NCBI GenBank assembly: GCA_003695015.1
Contig: RFJD01000589.1
Location: 1-7,037 of the forward strand
Reading direction: 5' to 3'
DNA: 7,037 nt
Source: Verrucomicrobiota bacterium
GTDB lineage: Bacteria > Verrucomicrobiota > Verrucomicrobiia > Limisphaerales > J093
Position 1 is the first letter of the stretch. The number at the start of each line of letters is the position of its first letter. Both the position numbers and the translations under genes were made by a program. Under the pieces are notes generated by a model, which ran no database searches, was not told the DNA's origin, and saw nothing but the letters and a program-made list of their open reading frames with translations. Shown in pieces: positions 1 to 6,207 of this stretch.

Positions 1-1351
1 ACCCGCCGCCACCACGGCCGATCCGGCCTCCCCGCTGCCGGTCGCGCCGGAGCCGCCCGCAGCCGGACGGCTGCTGGTTTTCGCCCGGTTCCCCCGTCCC
101 GGCCAGGCGAAGACCCGCTTGATCCCGGCGCTGGGTCCGGACGGCGCGGCGGCCCTGCAACGCCGCATGACGGAACATCTGCTCGGCTCCTGGCGCGCCT
201 TGCTTGCGACCGGCATCGCCCTCGAGGTCCGCCACGACGGGGCCTCGGACCGGGCCATGCGCCGGTGGCTGGGACCCGGTTTCCGGTACGCGGCCCAAGG
301 CGAAGGGGATCTGGGCGCGCGGCTGAAGCGGGCGTTTGCCGAGGCCTTCCAGCGCGGCGCACCGCGGGTCGTCGCCGCCGGAACCGACTGTCCCGCCCTG
401 GACGCCACGCGGCTGCGGGTGGCGTTCGCCGCGCTCGCGAAGGCGGACGTCGTGCTCGGCCCGGCCGCCGACGGCGGCTACTACCTGATCGGCTCGAACC
501 GGTTTTGTCCCGCCCTGTTCGACGACATCCCGTGGGGGACGGACGAGGTCCTGGCCGCGACGTTGGAGCGGATCCGCCAAAACAGCCTGACGGTGCATCT
601 CCTCCCCGAGCTGCCCGACGTGGACCGGCCGGAGGACCTGCGGCATTGGGAGGCGGTCCGCGCCCGGGCAACGCGTCTGGCAGTGGTGATTCCCGCCCTC
701 AACGAGGAAGAGGCGTTGCCCGCCACGCTGGAGGCGGTTCGGCGCGGCGAACCGGAGGAGTTGATCGTCGTGGACGGCGGCAGCCGCGACGGCACGGCCG
801 CCGTGGCCCGCGCCCACGGGGCCCGGGTCGTGCCGTCGCCACCCGGCCGGGCCCGCCAGTTGAACGCCGGCGCGGCGGCCGCTTCCGCCCCGCGATTGCT
901 GTTCCTCCACGCCGACACCCTGCCGCCCGCCGACTGGCGCAAGGTCGTGGATCGCGAGTTGGCGCGACCCGACCTCGCTGCGGGCGCGTTCACCTTCGGT
1001 GTTCGCGAGCCGATTCCCCGGCAGCGGCTGGTCGAAGGCTTGGTCCGGGCGCGTTGCCGGTGGTTCGGCACACCCTACGGCGACCAAGGCCTTTTCCTGC
1101 GCCGGGAACTGTTCGACGCGGCGGGCGGTTTTCCCGAATGGCCGATCCTCGAGGACGTCGGGATCCTGCGCCGGCTGCGCCGCTTGGGCCGGGTGATCGT
1201 GACTCCGGAAACCGCCCTCACCTCCGGCCGTCGCTGGCGGCAACGGGGCGTCTGGCGGACCATGGCCATCAATGCCCGGGTGCTCGTCGGTTGGCGGCTG
1301 GGGGTGCCGCTGGAACGCCTGGCCCGCTGGTACCGCGGCGGCCCCCGCTGA
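1..1351 (+). CDS. Fused DUF2064 (TIGR04282) / family-2 glycosyltransferase (TIGR04283), 5' partial
   Basis: 449 residues are visible, ending at TGA 1349-1351. The frame is open from base 2. No ATG, GTG or TTG precedes the first domain, so the start lies left of the window; the in-frame TTG at 119 is inside the conserved motif KTRL and cannot be the start. Visible residues 1-22 are a Pro/Ala-rich linker. Residues 23-220 are DUF2064: LLVFARFPRPGQAKTRL, TDCPAL near 128-133, GPAADGGYYLIG near 153-164, and DVDRPEDL near 206. Residues 224-449 are a GT-A fold glycosyltransferase: VVIPALNEEE near 228, VVDGGSRDGT near 256, FLHADT near 301 (the DxD-like metal site), GDQGLF near 360, and ILEDVGILRRLRRLG near 381. 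NCBI names both families arsenosugar biosynthesis glycosyltransferases because they cluster with the arsenosugar radical-SAM gene arsS. Whether that applies here depends on genes outside the window; the sugar and acceptor are unknown. No signal peptide or membrane segment is visible. Confidence 0.9.
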   Translation, partial: PAATTADPASPLPVAPEPPAAGRLLVFARFPRPGQAKTRLIPALGPDGAAALQRRMTEHLLGSWRALLATGIALEVRHDGASDRAMRRWLGPGFRYAAQGEGDLGARLKRAFAEAFQRGAPRVVAAGTDCPALDATRLRVAFAALAKADVVLGPAADGGYYLIGSNRFCPALFDDIPWGTDEVLAATLERIRQNSLTVHLLPELPDVDRPEDLRHWEAVRARATRLAVVIPALNEEEALPATLEAVRRGEPEELIVVDGGSRDGTAAVARAHGARVVPSPPGRARQLNAGAAAASAPRLLFLHADTLPPADWRKVVDRELARPDLAAGAFTFGVREPIPRQRLVEGLVRARCRWFGTPYGDQGLFLRRELFDAAGGFPEWPILEDVGILRRLRRLGRVIVTPETALTSGRRWRQRGVWRTMAINARVLVGWRLGVPLERLARWYRGGPR

Positions 1352-1393
1352 TTCTCCCGCCAACCCGCCGGACCCTCACCCCGCGCCGCCGGG

Positions 1394-2374
1394 TCAATCC
1401 TCCGGCTTGGACTCGCGGTTGAGCAGGTCGAACAACGCCTGCTTCAGGTCCTTGCCCTCGTAGAGCATGGCGTGGACCTCGTCGATGATCGGGGTCTCGA
1501 CGCCGAGTTTGCGGGCGAGCCGCCAGGCCGAGCGCGCCGTGGGGTGGCCCTCCGCCACGGTGACCGCGCCGGCCAGGATGGCCTCGAGTTTCTCGCCGCG
1601 TCCCAACCGCTCGCCCAAGGTGTGGTTCCGGCTCAGGCGCGAGGAACAGGTCACGATCAGATCGCCCAGCCCGCTCAGGCCGCTGAAAGTCTCCGCCCGC
1701 GCCCCGCAGGCCACCCCCAACCGCCGCATCTCGGCCAAACCGCGCGTGATCAGGGCCGCCTTGGCGTTGTCCCCGAAACCCAGGCCGTCGCAAGCCCCGG
1801 CGGCAATGGCGATGACGTTTTTCAACGCCCCTCCCAGCTCGACCCCCAGGATGTCCGGGCTCGTGTACACCCGGAACGTGGGACGATGGAACAACCTCTG
1901 CACCAGCCGCGCGGCCGCCTCATCCTCGCTCCCCGCCACCGCGGCCGTCGGAATGCCCCGCGCCACCTCGGCCGCCAACGTCGGCCCCGACAACGCGACC
2001 GCGCGCGCCTTCGGGGCGGTTTCGGCCAGGATGCCGCTCATGGTCAGCCCGGTCTCGAATTCGATGCCCTTGGTGACGCTGACCACCACGCCGCCGAAGT
2101 CCCCGAGCCGGCCGCTGATTTCCCGGAACACGCTCGATCGCACCGCCAGCAGCACCAGGTCCGCCCCGGCTGCCGCCGCTTCGACCGTCTCGGCGATCGC
2201 AAACTCCCCTTCCAGCGCGAACCCGGGCAGGTACTTCTCGTTGCGCCGGGTGCGGGCGACCTCCCGCAGGTTCTCCTGGTCCCAGTCCCAGAGGGTCAGC
2301 CGGTGTTCGCCGCCCAGCAACAGCCGCGTCAACGCCGTCCCCCAAGCCCCCGTGCCGATCACCGCGATGTTCAT
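1394..2374 (-). CDS. gpsA: Glycerol-3-phosphate dehydrogenase [NAD(P)+]
   Basis: A cytoplasmic enzyme that reduces dihydroxyacetone phosphate to sn-glycerol-3-phosphate, the backbone of phospholipids. The 326-residue protein has the usual family length. The N-terminal Rossmann motif is IGTGAWGTAL (residues 6-15). Further family motifs are VTKGIE with K102, LSGPTLAAEVARG (128-140), GALKN with catalytic K185, GLGDLIVTC with D238, SRNHTLG with R249/N250 (phosphate and substrate binding), and VAEGHPTA with E275. The GPT-L form replaces the commoner GPSF/GPTH variant and is probably harmless. The ATG at 2374 is preferred because it opens exactly at the Rossmann strand and has an AAAGGAG ribosome site 11 nt upstream. 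It overlaps the plsY stop by ATGA, so translation is probably coupled. The longer open frame upstream is plsY read out of frame. The gene converges on the glycosyltransferase gene across 42 bp. Confidence 0.97.
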   Translation of the reverse strand: MNIAVIGTGAWGTALTRLLLGGEHRLTLWDWDQENLREVARTRRNEKYLPGFALEGEFAIAETVEAAAAGADLVLLAVRSSVFREISGRLGDFGGVVVSVTKGIEFETGLTMSGILAETAPKARAVALSGPTLAAEVARGIPTAAVAGSEDEAAARLVQRLFHRPTFRVYTSPDILGVELGGALKNVIAIAAGACDGLGFGDNAKAALITRGLAEMRRLGVACGARAETFSGLSGLGDLIVTCSSRLSRNHTLGERLGRGEKLEAILAGAVTVAEGHPTARSAWRLARKLGVETPIIDEVHAMLYEGKDLKQALFDLLNRESKPED

Positions 2375-3012
2375 GATGAAGCCTGCTCCTTTGCCTTGGC
2401 CCGACCCTGCCCGATGCGGGGCTCCTCCCCGCGCAGCAGGCGGGCAATGTTCGACCGGTGCCGGTGAATCGCCAGCACCGCCAGCGCCAGCGCCACTCCT
2501 TGCAGCGGACCGCTCCGATCCAGGGCCCAAACCGCCACCGGCAGCGTGATGGCGGCCGCGATCGAGGCCAGCGAGACGATCCGGCTCGCCGCCACCACCG
2601 CCAGCCACATGGCCAGGCAAATCCCGAGGGCGGCCGGCATCAACACCAGCAGCACACCGGCCGAGGTGGCGACGCCCTTGCCGCCCTTGAACCGCAGCCA
2701 GCAGGTGAAATTGTGCCCCAGAATCGCCCCCACCCCGGCGGCGATGCGCGGCCAGTCGGCCCCCGCGTCGCCGCCCACCAAACCCGCCAGCCAGGGGCCC
2801 ACCAGACAGGCCACCGCGCCCTTGGCAGCGTCCACCAACAGCACGAACAGCCCCGGCCCCTTGCCCAGCACCCGCATGGCGTTGGTGGCCCCAATGTTGC
2901 CGCTGCCCACGGTCCGGAGATCGATGCCGCGACTGCGGGCCACGAGAAAACCGGTGGGCAGACTGCCGAGCAGATAACCGGCCACCAAGGCGATGGCATA
3001 TCCAAGCCACAT
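2371..3012 (-). CDS. plsY: Acyl-phosphate:glycerol-3-phosphate acyltransferase
   Basis: An integral membrane enzyme that transfers an acyl group from acyl-phosphate (made by PlsX) to position 1 of glycerol-3-phosphate, giving lysophosphatidic acid. The 213-residue protein has the normal PlsY length. Family motifs are in order: AYxLGSxPTG-like GYLLGSLPTGFLVAR (12-26), motif 1 VGSGNIGATNAMRVLGK (35-51), motif 2 GHNFTCWLRFKGGKG (99-113), and motif 3 HRHRSNIARLLRGEEPRIG (183-201). Hydrophobic segments near 3-24, 53-75, 117-140, 143-163 and 168-182 fit the polytopic fold. The start at 3012 gives the first helix directly; the frame stays open further upstream, but that extension is low-complexity Gly/Arg-rich and covers the tandem repeat, so it is rejected. 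No strong ribosome site is seen, only a distant TAGG. Its product is the acceptor-side partner of GpsA, encoded next with a 4-nt overlap. Confidence 0.96.
   Translation of the reverse strand: MWLGYAIALVAGYLLGSLPTGFLVARSRGIDLRTVGSGNIGATNAMRVLGKGPGLFVLLVDAAKGAVACLVGPWLAGLVGGDAGADWPRIAAGVGAILGHNFTCWLRFKGGKGVATSAGVLLVLMPAALGICLAMWLAVVAASRIVSLASIAAAITLPVAVWALDRSGPLQGVALALAVLAIHRHRSNIARLLRGEEPRIGQGRAKAKEQASS
2386..2392 (-). promoter_or_regulatory. Ribosome binding site of gpsA
   Basis: On the minus strand AAAGGAG lies inside the last codons of plsY, with 11 nt between it and the gpsA ATG at 2374. This is the clearest Shine-Dalgarno sequence in the window and fixes the gpsA start. The spacing is slightly long. 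Confidence 0.6.
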
Positions 3013-3063
3013 CCTGCCGCCCAACCTACCCGATCCGCCCTGCCGTCCGCCAGACTGCACCCC

Positions 3064-3146
3064 GGCCATCCCGGCTTCCCTCCCGTGTGGTGCGGCCGTC
3101 CCGCCTGCCCGGCCGCGGTGCTGCGGGCATCCCGCCTGCCTTGCGC
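3064..3146. repeat. Three imperfect tandem units of 30-31 bp
   Basis: Units begin at 3064 (GGCCATCCCGGCTTCCC), 3094 (GGCCGTCCCGCCTGCCC) and 3125 (GGGCATCCCGCCTGCCTT), giving spacings of 30 and 31 bp. Units one and two also share a GTGGTGC / GTGCTGC end just before the next unit. The third unit decays after its core. The array lies about 50-135 bp upstream of the plsY start and would be in its leader if transcription starts beyond it. It matches my general impression of GC-rich intergenic repeats in Verrucomicrobiota, but I cannot confirm that here. Confidence 0.6.
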
Positions 3147-3149
3147 TGA

Positions 3150-3199
3150 GTGAAACGCCACAGAGGCCCGCCACGCTACAAGACACCAGAGCGTTTCAC
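3150..3199. repeat. Inverted repeat with 9-bp arms
   Basis: GTGAAACGC (3150-3158) and GCGTTTCAC (3191-3199) are perfect inverted arms separated by 32 bp. The spacer shows no strong internal stem and there is no T-run, so it is not a typical terminator. It directly follows the tandem units and could be the edge of a small repeat element or a protein-binding site. Confidence 0.45.
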
Positions 3200-3222
3200 C
3201 GACACGCCCGCTCCGCCGAACG

Positions 3223-3255
3223 GTTTTGGAGTGCGCCGGCCCTCCGGCGCTTTGA
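3223..3255 (+). repeat. REP-like hairpin element, copy A
   Basis: GTTTTGGAGTGCG leads into a perfect 7-bp stem GCGCCGG/CCGGCGC (3233-3239 and 3244-3250, loop CCCT), followed by TTTGA. The same frame of conserved flanks around a hairpin is found in opposite orientation at 3345-3384. There is no transposase or other gene inside it. Confidence 0.55.
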
Positions 3256-3344
3256 CATCACCTCCCAGCCCCGAAAGCCCTCCCTCCGCCCTCCCCCGAC
3301 GACCGCACCGCCTTGCCCTTCGGCTGTCTCTTGCCCGCCGCGCT

Positions 3345-3384
3345 TCAAAAGCGGTCCCGCTGGCGCGGGACCGCAGTCCAGAAC
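3345..3384 (-). repeat. REP-like hairpin element, copy B (opposite orientation)
   Basis: Read on the minus strand it is GTTCTGGACTGCG, a hairpin, then CGCTTTTGA, matching copy A in its flanks (11 of 13 bases on the left; CGCTTTGA versus CGCTTTTGA on the right). The stem is a perfect 10 bp, GCGGTCCCGC (3351-3360) with GCGGGACCGC (3365-3374), loop TGGC. The stem bases differ from copy A but pairing is kept, which suggests that the folded form matters. The two copies are about 90 bp apart. Confidence 0.55.
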
Positions 3385-3395
3385 GCTGGCGTTCT
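3380..3395. repeat. Small hairpin beside repeat copy B
   Basis: AGAACG (3380-3385) pairs with CGTTCT (3390-3395) around CTGG. Its centre CGCTGGCG is shared with the loop of the neighbouring copy B hairpin. It is followed by TCGACC and not by a T-run, so a terminator is unlikely. It is probably part of the same repeat element. Confidence 0.45.
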
Positions 3396-3523
3396 TCGAC
3401 CGTCTTCTTCCACCGGTGGCCGGGCGGCCTTGGTTTCCCTTGCGATGCGCTGCAGGCATCCCAACGGCTCAAGCCTGCCGGAGGCGGGAAACCTGCACCA
3501 CCAGACCGCCGTTCGGCTTGACC

Positions 3524-3553
3524 TTGCCAACCGCCGCCGCCTTCCCCTAGCCT
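3524..3553 (+). promoter_or_regulatory. Candidate promoter for the transporter operon
   Basis: TTGCCA (3524-3529) is a 5/6 match to a -35 box. With an 18-bp spacer it faces TAGCCT (3548-3553), which keeps only the T, A and final T of a -10 box. An alternative -35, TTGACC, sits at 3518 but would be 24 bp from the same -10. A start site would fall near 3560, a few bases before the ATG at 3566. This is inference from weak matches. Confidence 0.35.
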
Positions 3554-3565
3554 CCCGCTTCAATC

Positions 3566-3673
3566 ATGAGCACCCGTCGGGTCCCATGGCTGCCAAAGGC
3601 CCGGATCGCGACCGCCCGCCCGGGCGGCGGGTCGGGGTGTCTCGCCGCCATTCATCCCCTTGCCACACCATGA
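3566..3673 (+). CDS. Possible 35-codon upstream ORF coupled to the transporter
   Basis: ATG 3566 opens a 35-residue frame beginning MSTRRVPWLP and ending TATP-like ...HPLATP, with stop TGA at 3671-3673. The stop overlaps the transporter start as ATGA, the same 4-nt arrangement seen at the next gene junction. The peptide is basic and Pro/Gly-rich, has no run of a single regulatory amino acid and resembles no family I know. It lacks a Shine-Dalgarno sequence but would be nearly leaderless if the candidate promoter is right. It may serve to deliver ribosomes to the transporter start, or it may be chance in GC-rich DNA. Confidence 0.3.
   Translation: MSTRRVPWLPKARIATARPGGGSGCLAAIHPLATP
3610..3633 (+). 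other. Imperfect palindrome before the transporter start
   Basis: GACC-GC-CCGCC (3610-3620) faces GGCGG-CG-GGTC (3623-3633): outer 4-bp and inner 5-bp stems with a symmetric 2-nt mismatch and a 2-nt centre. It lies 36 nt before the transporter ATG and inside the small upstream ORF. It could be an operator or an mRNA hairpin. In such GC-rich sequence it may be chance. Confidence 0.25.
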
Positions 3674-5151
3674 AACCATCCATTCGCATCCGGCTCTCGG
3701 TGATGATGTTCCTGGAGTACGTGATCTGGGCCTCTTGGTACGTCACGATGGGCCGCTACCTCGAGAATGTCCTCAACTTCTCCAAGGAACAGATCGGTCT
3801 CGTGTACAACACCACGGCGGTCGCGGCGATCATCTCGCCGATTTTCGTGGGCATGGTCGCCGACCGGTTCTTCTCGACGGAGAAGGTGCTGTGCGCGGCG
3901 CATCTGTTGGGCGGGGCGTTCGCGCTGCTGCTCACGCGGGTCGAGACCTTCGGCGTGTTCTATGCCGTGTTGCTGGCCCACACGCTCTGCTACATGCCCA
4001 CCCTGGCGCTGACCAACTCGATCTCGTTCCACCAGATGAAGGATCCCAGCAAGGAGTTCCCGTCGATCCGGGTGCTGGGGACGATCAGCTGGATCGTGAC
4101 GGTGTGGGGCATCGGACAACTGGCGCAGACCGACGCGCTGAAGGAGTTTGATGTCCGGACGCCGGCGCCGTTTGCCATCGCCGGGGTGGCGTCGATCCTG
4201 CTGGCCTTTTACTCGCTGACGCTGCCCCACACCCCGCCGAAAGCCAAAGGGCAGAAGGTGTCGCTGTGGGACGTGCTGGGGCTGGACGCGTTGCGGATGC
4301 TGCGGGAGCCGTCGTTTGCGGTGTTCATCCTCAGCGCGTTTCTGATCTGCATCCCGCTGAGCTTCTATTTCAGCCTGGCGCCGATCTGCTTCGGCGACCT
4401 GGGCCTGCCCAACGCCACCGGCGCCACCAGCTACGGCCAGATGTCCGAGATTTTCTTCATGCTGGTGATGCCGTGGTTCTTCGCCCGGCTGGGGGTCAAG
4501 TGGATGCTGGGGGTGGGCATGCTCAGTTGGGGCCTGCGTTACCTGCTGTTCCTGCTCGGCTATGAAAGCGGCGCCTTCTGGCCCCTGTATGTGGGCATCG
4601 TGCTCCACGGCATTTGCTACGACTTCTTCTTCGTCACCGCCTACATCTACACGGACCAAAAGGCGCCGGAGGCGATGCGGGCCAAGGCGCAGGGCTTCAT
4701 CGCGCTGGTGACGCTGGGGTTGGGCATGCTGGCCGGCACCACCCTCTCCGGGAAGGTCTCCGGCTGGTACAGCTTCCCGGCCGTCACGCCGGAGAAATCG
4801 AAGCCGGTGGCCGACGCCTCGGCGTGGGTGCCGGGCAATTACGTGATGTGGCGGGCCGACGGGGAAACCCGCTTCGGGGCGCTGGAAGCCCTGCCGGAAA
4901 CGAATGCCGGCGAGACCGCCCGCGTCAGAGTTTACGTGCCGGCCGGGGACCGGGGTTACGAACCCGGCGAGGAAGTGCTGGAAGTGCCGTTGAACGCACT
5001 GGAAAAACCGCTGCCGCGCTGGGACAGCATCTGGAAGATCGCCGCCTATGGCGCCCTGGCCGTGTTGATGCTCTTTGTGGCGGTCTTCCGCGAACCGAAA
5101 GCCAAGACCGCCGAACCCGCGGCCCCGACGGCCGACGCAACCACGACATGA
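3670..5151 (+). CDS. MFS transporter, nucleoside:H+ symporter (NHS) family
   Basis: A 493-residue inner-membrane protein, probably a proton-driven importer of nucleosides, sugars or related small molecules. NHS-type features are [24 protein letters not shown] (helix 1, 8-31), [16 protein letters not shown] (59-74, the MFS loop 2-3 motif), [18 protein letters not shown] (104-121) and [13 protein letters not shown] (130-142). Twelve helices can be placed, near 9-29, 42-62, 72-89, 96-118, 135-152, 167-185, 215-238, 257-273, 277-297, 303-327, 340-360 and 455-474. Between helices 11 and 12 lies an unusual soluble stretch of about 90 residues (363-452), by MFS topology periplasmic. The start at 3670 agrees with where homologues begin; the frame is open upstream but carries no family sequence. 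No Shine-Dalgarno is seen; translation may be coupled to the small ORF before it. The stop overlaps the isomerase start by ATGA. Substrate cannot be told from sequence. Confidence 0.9.
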   Translation: MKPSIRIRLSVMMFLEYVIWASWYVTMGRYLENVLNFSKEQIGLVYNTTAVAAIISPIFVGMVADRFFSTEKVLCAAHLLGGAFALLLTRVETFGVFYAVLLAHTLCYMPTLALTNSISFHQMKDPSKEFPSIRVLGTISWIVTVWGIGQLAQTDALKEFDVRTPAPFAIAGVASILLAFYSLTLPHTPPKAKGQKVSLWDVLGLDALRMLREPSFAVFILSAFLICIPLSFYFSLAPICFGDLGLPNATGATSYGQMSEIFFMLVMPWFFARLGVKWMLGVGMLSWGLRYLLFLLGYESGAFWPLYVGIVLHGICYDFFFVTAYIYTDQKAPEAMRAKAQGFIALVTLGLGMLAGTTLSGKVSGWYSFPAVTPEKSKPVADASAWVPGNYVMWRADGETRFGALEALPETNAGETARVRVYVPAGDRGYEPGEEVLEVPLNALEKPLPRWDSIWKIAAYGALAVLMLFVAVFREPKAKTAEPAAPTADATTT

Positions 5152-6083
5152 TGGAACGACGAACCTTTCTGAAACGCACCGGACTGGCGCTGGCCGCCAC
5201 CGTGACCTCCACGGCTTCGGCCAGCGTGGCCCGCTGGGCCAGCACCGAGAAGCTCCCCTACCTCATCTCCTTGGCCGAGTGGTCGCTGCACCGCAGCCTC
5301 TTCAGCGGGCGCATCAACCATCTGGACTTCCCGCGCATCGCCCGCGAGGAGTTCGGCATCGAGGCGGTCGAGCTGGTCAACCAGTTCTTCAAGAACCGCG
5401 CCCAAGATGACGCCTATCTCAACGAGCTGAAGAAACGCGCGGAGAGCAGCGGAGTGCGGATCCTGCTGATCATGATCGACGGCGAAGGGGCCTTGGGCCA
5501 TCCGGATGCCGGGCAGCGACGCCGGGCCGTGAAGAACCACTTCAAGTGGGTCGAGGCGGCCAAACGGCTCGGCTGCCACTCCATCCGCGTCAACGCCCAG
5601 ACCCATGGCGAGGGCAGTTTCGAGGAACAGCGGGACCGCGCCGCCGACGGCCTCCGGCAACTGGCCGAATACGCCGCCCGCCACGGCCTCAACGTGCTGG
5701 TCGAAAACCACGGCGGGCTTTCGTCCCATGGTCAGTGGCTGGCGTCGGTCATCCAAAAGGTCGGCCTCCGCAACTGCGGCACCCTGCCGGATTTCGGCAA
5801 CTTCCGCATCCGGGACGGCGAGGAGTACGACCGCTATCGGGGCGTGAAGGAACTGATGCCCTTTGCCAAGGCCGTCAGCGCCAAGAGCTACGACTTCGAC
5901 GAAAAAGGCAACGAACTGACGATCGACTACCGCCGCATGATGCGGATCGTGGTCGAGGCCGGCTACCGGGGTTATGTGGGGATCGAGTACGAAGGCCGCC
6001 GGCTGAGCGAGCCGGACGGCATCCGCGCCACCAAGGCGTTGCTGGAACGGGTGCGCGCCGAGCTGCAACAATCCCCGGCCTGA
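5148..6083 (+). CDS. Tat-exported sugar (phosphate) isomerase/epimerase, xylose-isomerase-like TIM barrel
   Basis: A 311-residue protein (AP_endonuc_2 / xylose isomerase-like TIM barrel). It starts with a twin-arginine signal, [16 protein letters not shown] (3-18) followed by STASA, so it is likely exported folded with its metal. The barrel covers about 35-305. Expected metal/acid residues are E186 in LVENHGG, D215 in LPDFGNF and E280 in [10 protein letters not shown]75 in AVELVNQF fits the first-strand Glu. At the position where tagatose epimerases carry a metal His, this protein has K246 in VSAKSYDFD, a motif I associate with a verrucomicrobial/planctomycete subgroup. The start is ATG 5148, overlapping the transporter stop as ATGA; ATG 5151 directly behind it is an alternative. 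Coupling to a transporter suggests sugar conversion in the periplasm before uptake. The exact substrate is unknown; a hydrolase- or lyase-like role within this fold cannot be excluded. Confidence 0.88.
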   Translation: MMERRTFLKRTGLALAATVTSTASASVARWASTEKLPYLISLAEWSLHRSLFSGRINHLDFPRIAREEFGIEAVELVNQFFKNRAQDDAYLNELKKRAESSGVRILLIMIDGEGALGHPDAGQRRRAVKNHFKWVEAAKRLGCHSIRVNAQTHGEGSFEEQRDRAADGLRQLAEYAARHGLNVLVENHGGLSSHGQWLASVIQKVGLRNCGTLPDFGNFRIRDGEEYDRYRGVKELMPFAKAVSAKSYDFDEKGNELTIDYRRMMRIVVEAGYRGYVGIEYEGRRLSEPDGIRATKALLERVRAELQQSPA

Positions 6084-6085
6084 GC

Positions 6086-6145
6086 CGGCCCGCACGAAGG
6101 GCCGCCAGCGCGGGCGTCGGACTGGTCGCCGGCGCCCGTCGTGTT
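6086..6145 (+). terminator. Tandem stem-loops after the isomerase gene, possible terminator
   Basis: Just after the stop codon, CGGCCC (6086-6091) pairs with GGGCCG (6099-6104) around a 7-nt loop. Then CGGGCGTCGG (6111-6120) pairs with CCGGCGCCCG (6129-6138), one T-G wobble, 8-nt loop. The second is followed by TCGTGTTTATCG, only a weak T-rich tail. It is plausible as the end of the transporter/isomerase unit, but the poor T-run makes Rho-independent action uncertain. Confidence 0.4.
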
Positions 6146-6207
6146 TATCGTCCCCTCCCGGCGGAGCATGCGCCCCGCGCACGGCGGCTCCGACCCGACC
6201 CAGGCCC

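Larger units (their letters stand above)
3013..3565. other. Repeat-rich divergent intergenic region
   Basis: About 550 bp between the plsY start (leftward) and the rightward transporter unit. I see no credible protein gene. Open frames exist on both strands, but their translations are Arg/Pro/Ser-rich low-complexity sequence that follows the repeats. The region contains three tandem units of about 30 bp (3064-3146), a 9-bp inverted repeat (3150-3199), two REP-like hairpin elements in opposite orientation (3223-3255 and 3345-3384), a small hairpin (3380-3395), a 10-bp palindrome CCACCGGTGG (3410-3419), and a candidate rightward promoter near 3524-3553. A leftward promoter for plsY must also lie here but I could not recognise it. 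Confidence 0.75.

Noticed and set aside
1363..1394. Possible bidirectional terminator between the convergent genes
   Set aside because: ACCCGCCGG and CCGCCGGGT can pair with one mismatch, but the loop is 14 nt, there is no T-run on either strand, and it overlaps the gpsA stop codon.
3013..3186. N-terminal extension of plsY to an earlier start
   Set aside because: The extra 58 residues are Gly/Arg-rich translation of the tandem repeat, and PlsY proteins begin directly with the first membrane helix as at 3012.
3252..3257. Perfect TTGACA -35 box
   Set aside because: It belongs to the right flank of repeat copy A and no TATAAT-like hexamer lies 16-18 bp downstream.
3150..3521. A 123-codon plus-strand frame in the intergenic region
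   Set aside because: It runs straight through the hairpin repeats, is Arg/Pro/Ser-rich, shows no family motif and has no ribosome site. Overlapping frames of similar quality exist on the other strand.
3313..3669. N-terminal extension of the transporter to an earlier start
   Set aside because: The extension is low-complexity, highly basic, and crosses repeat copy B. Homologues begin close to the [10 protein letters not shown] start.
3652..4659. Long minus-strand open frame opposite the transporter
   Set aside because: Its translation is Gln/Arg/His-rich without domain motifs and mirrors the codon bias of the transporter gene on the plus strand.
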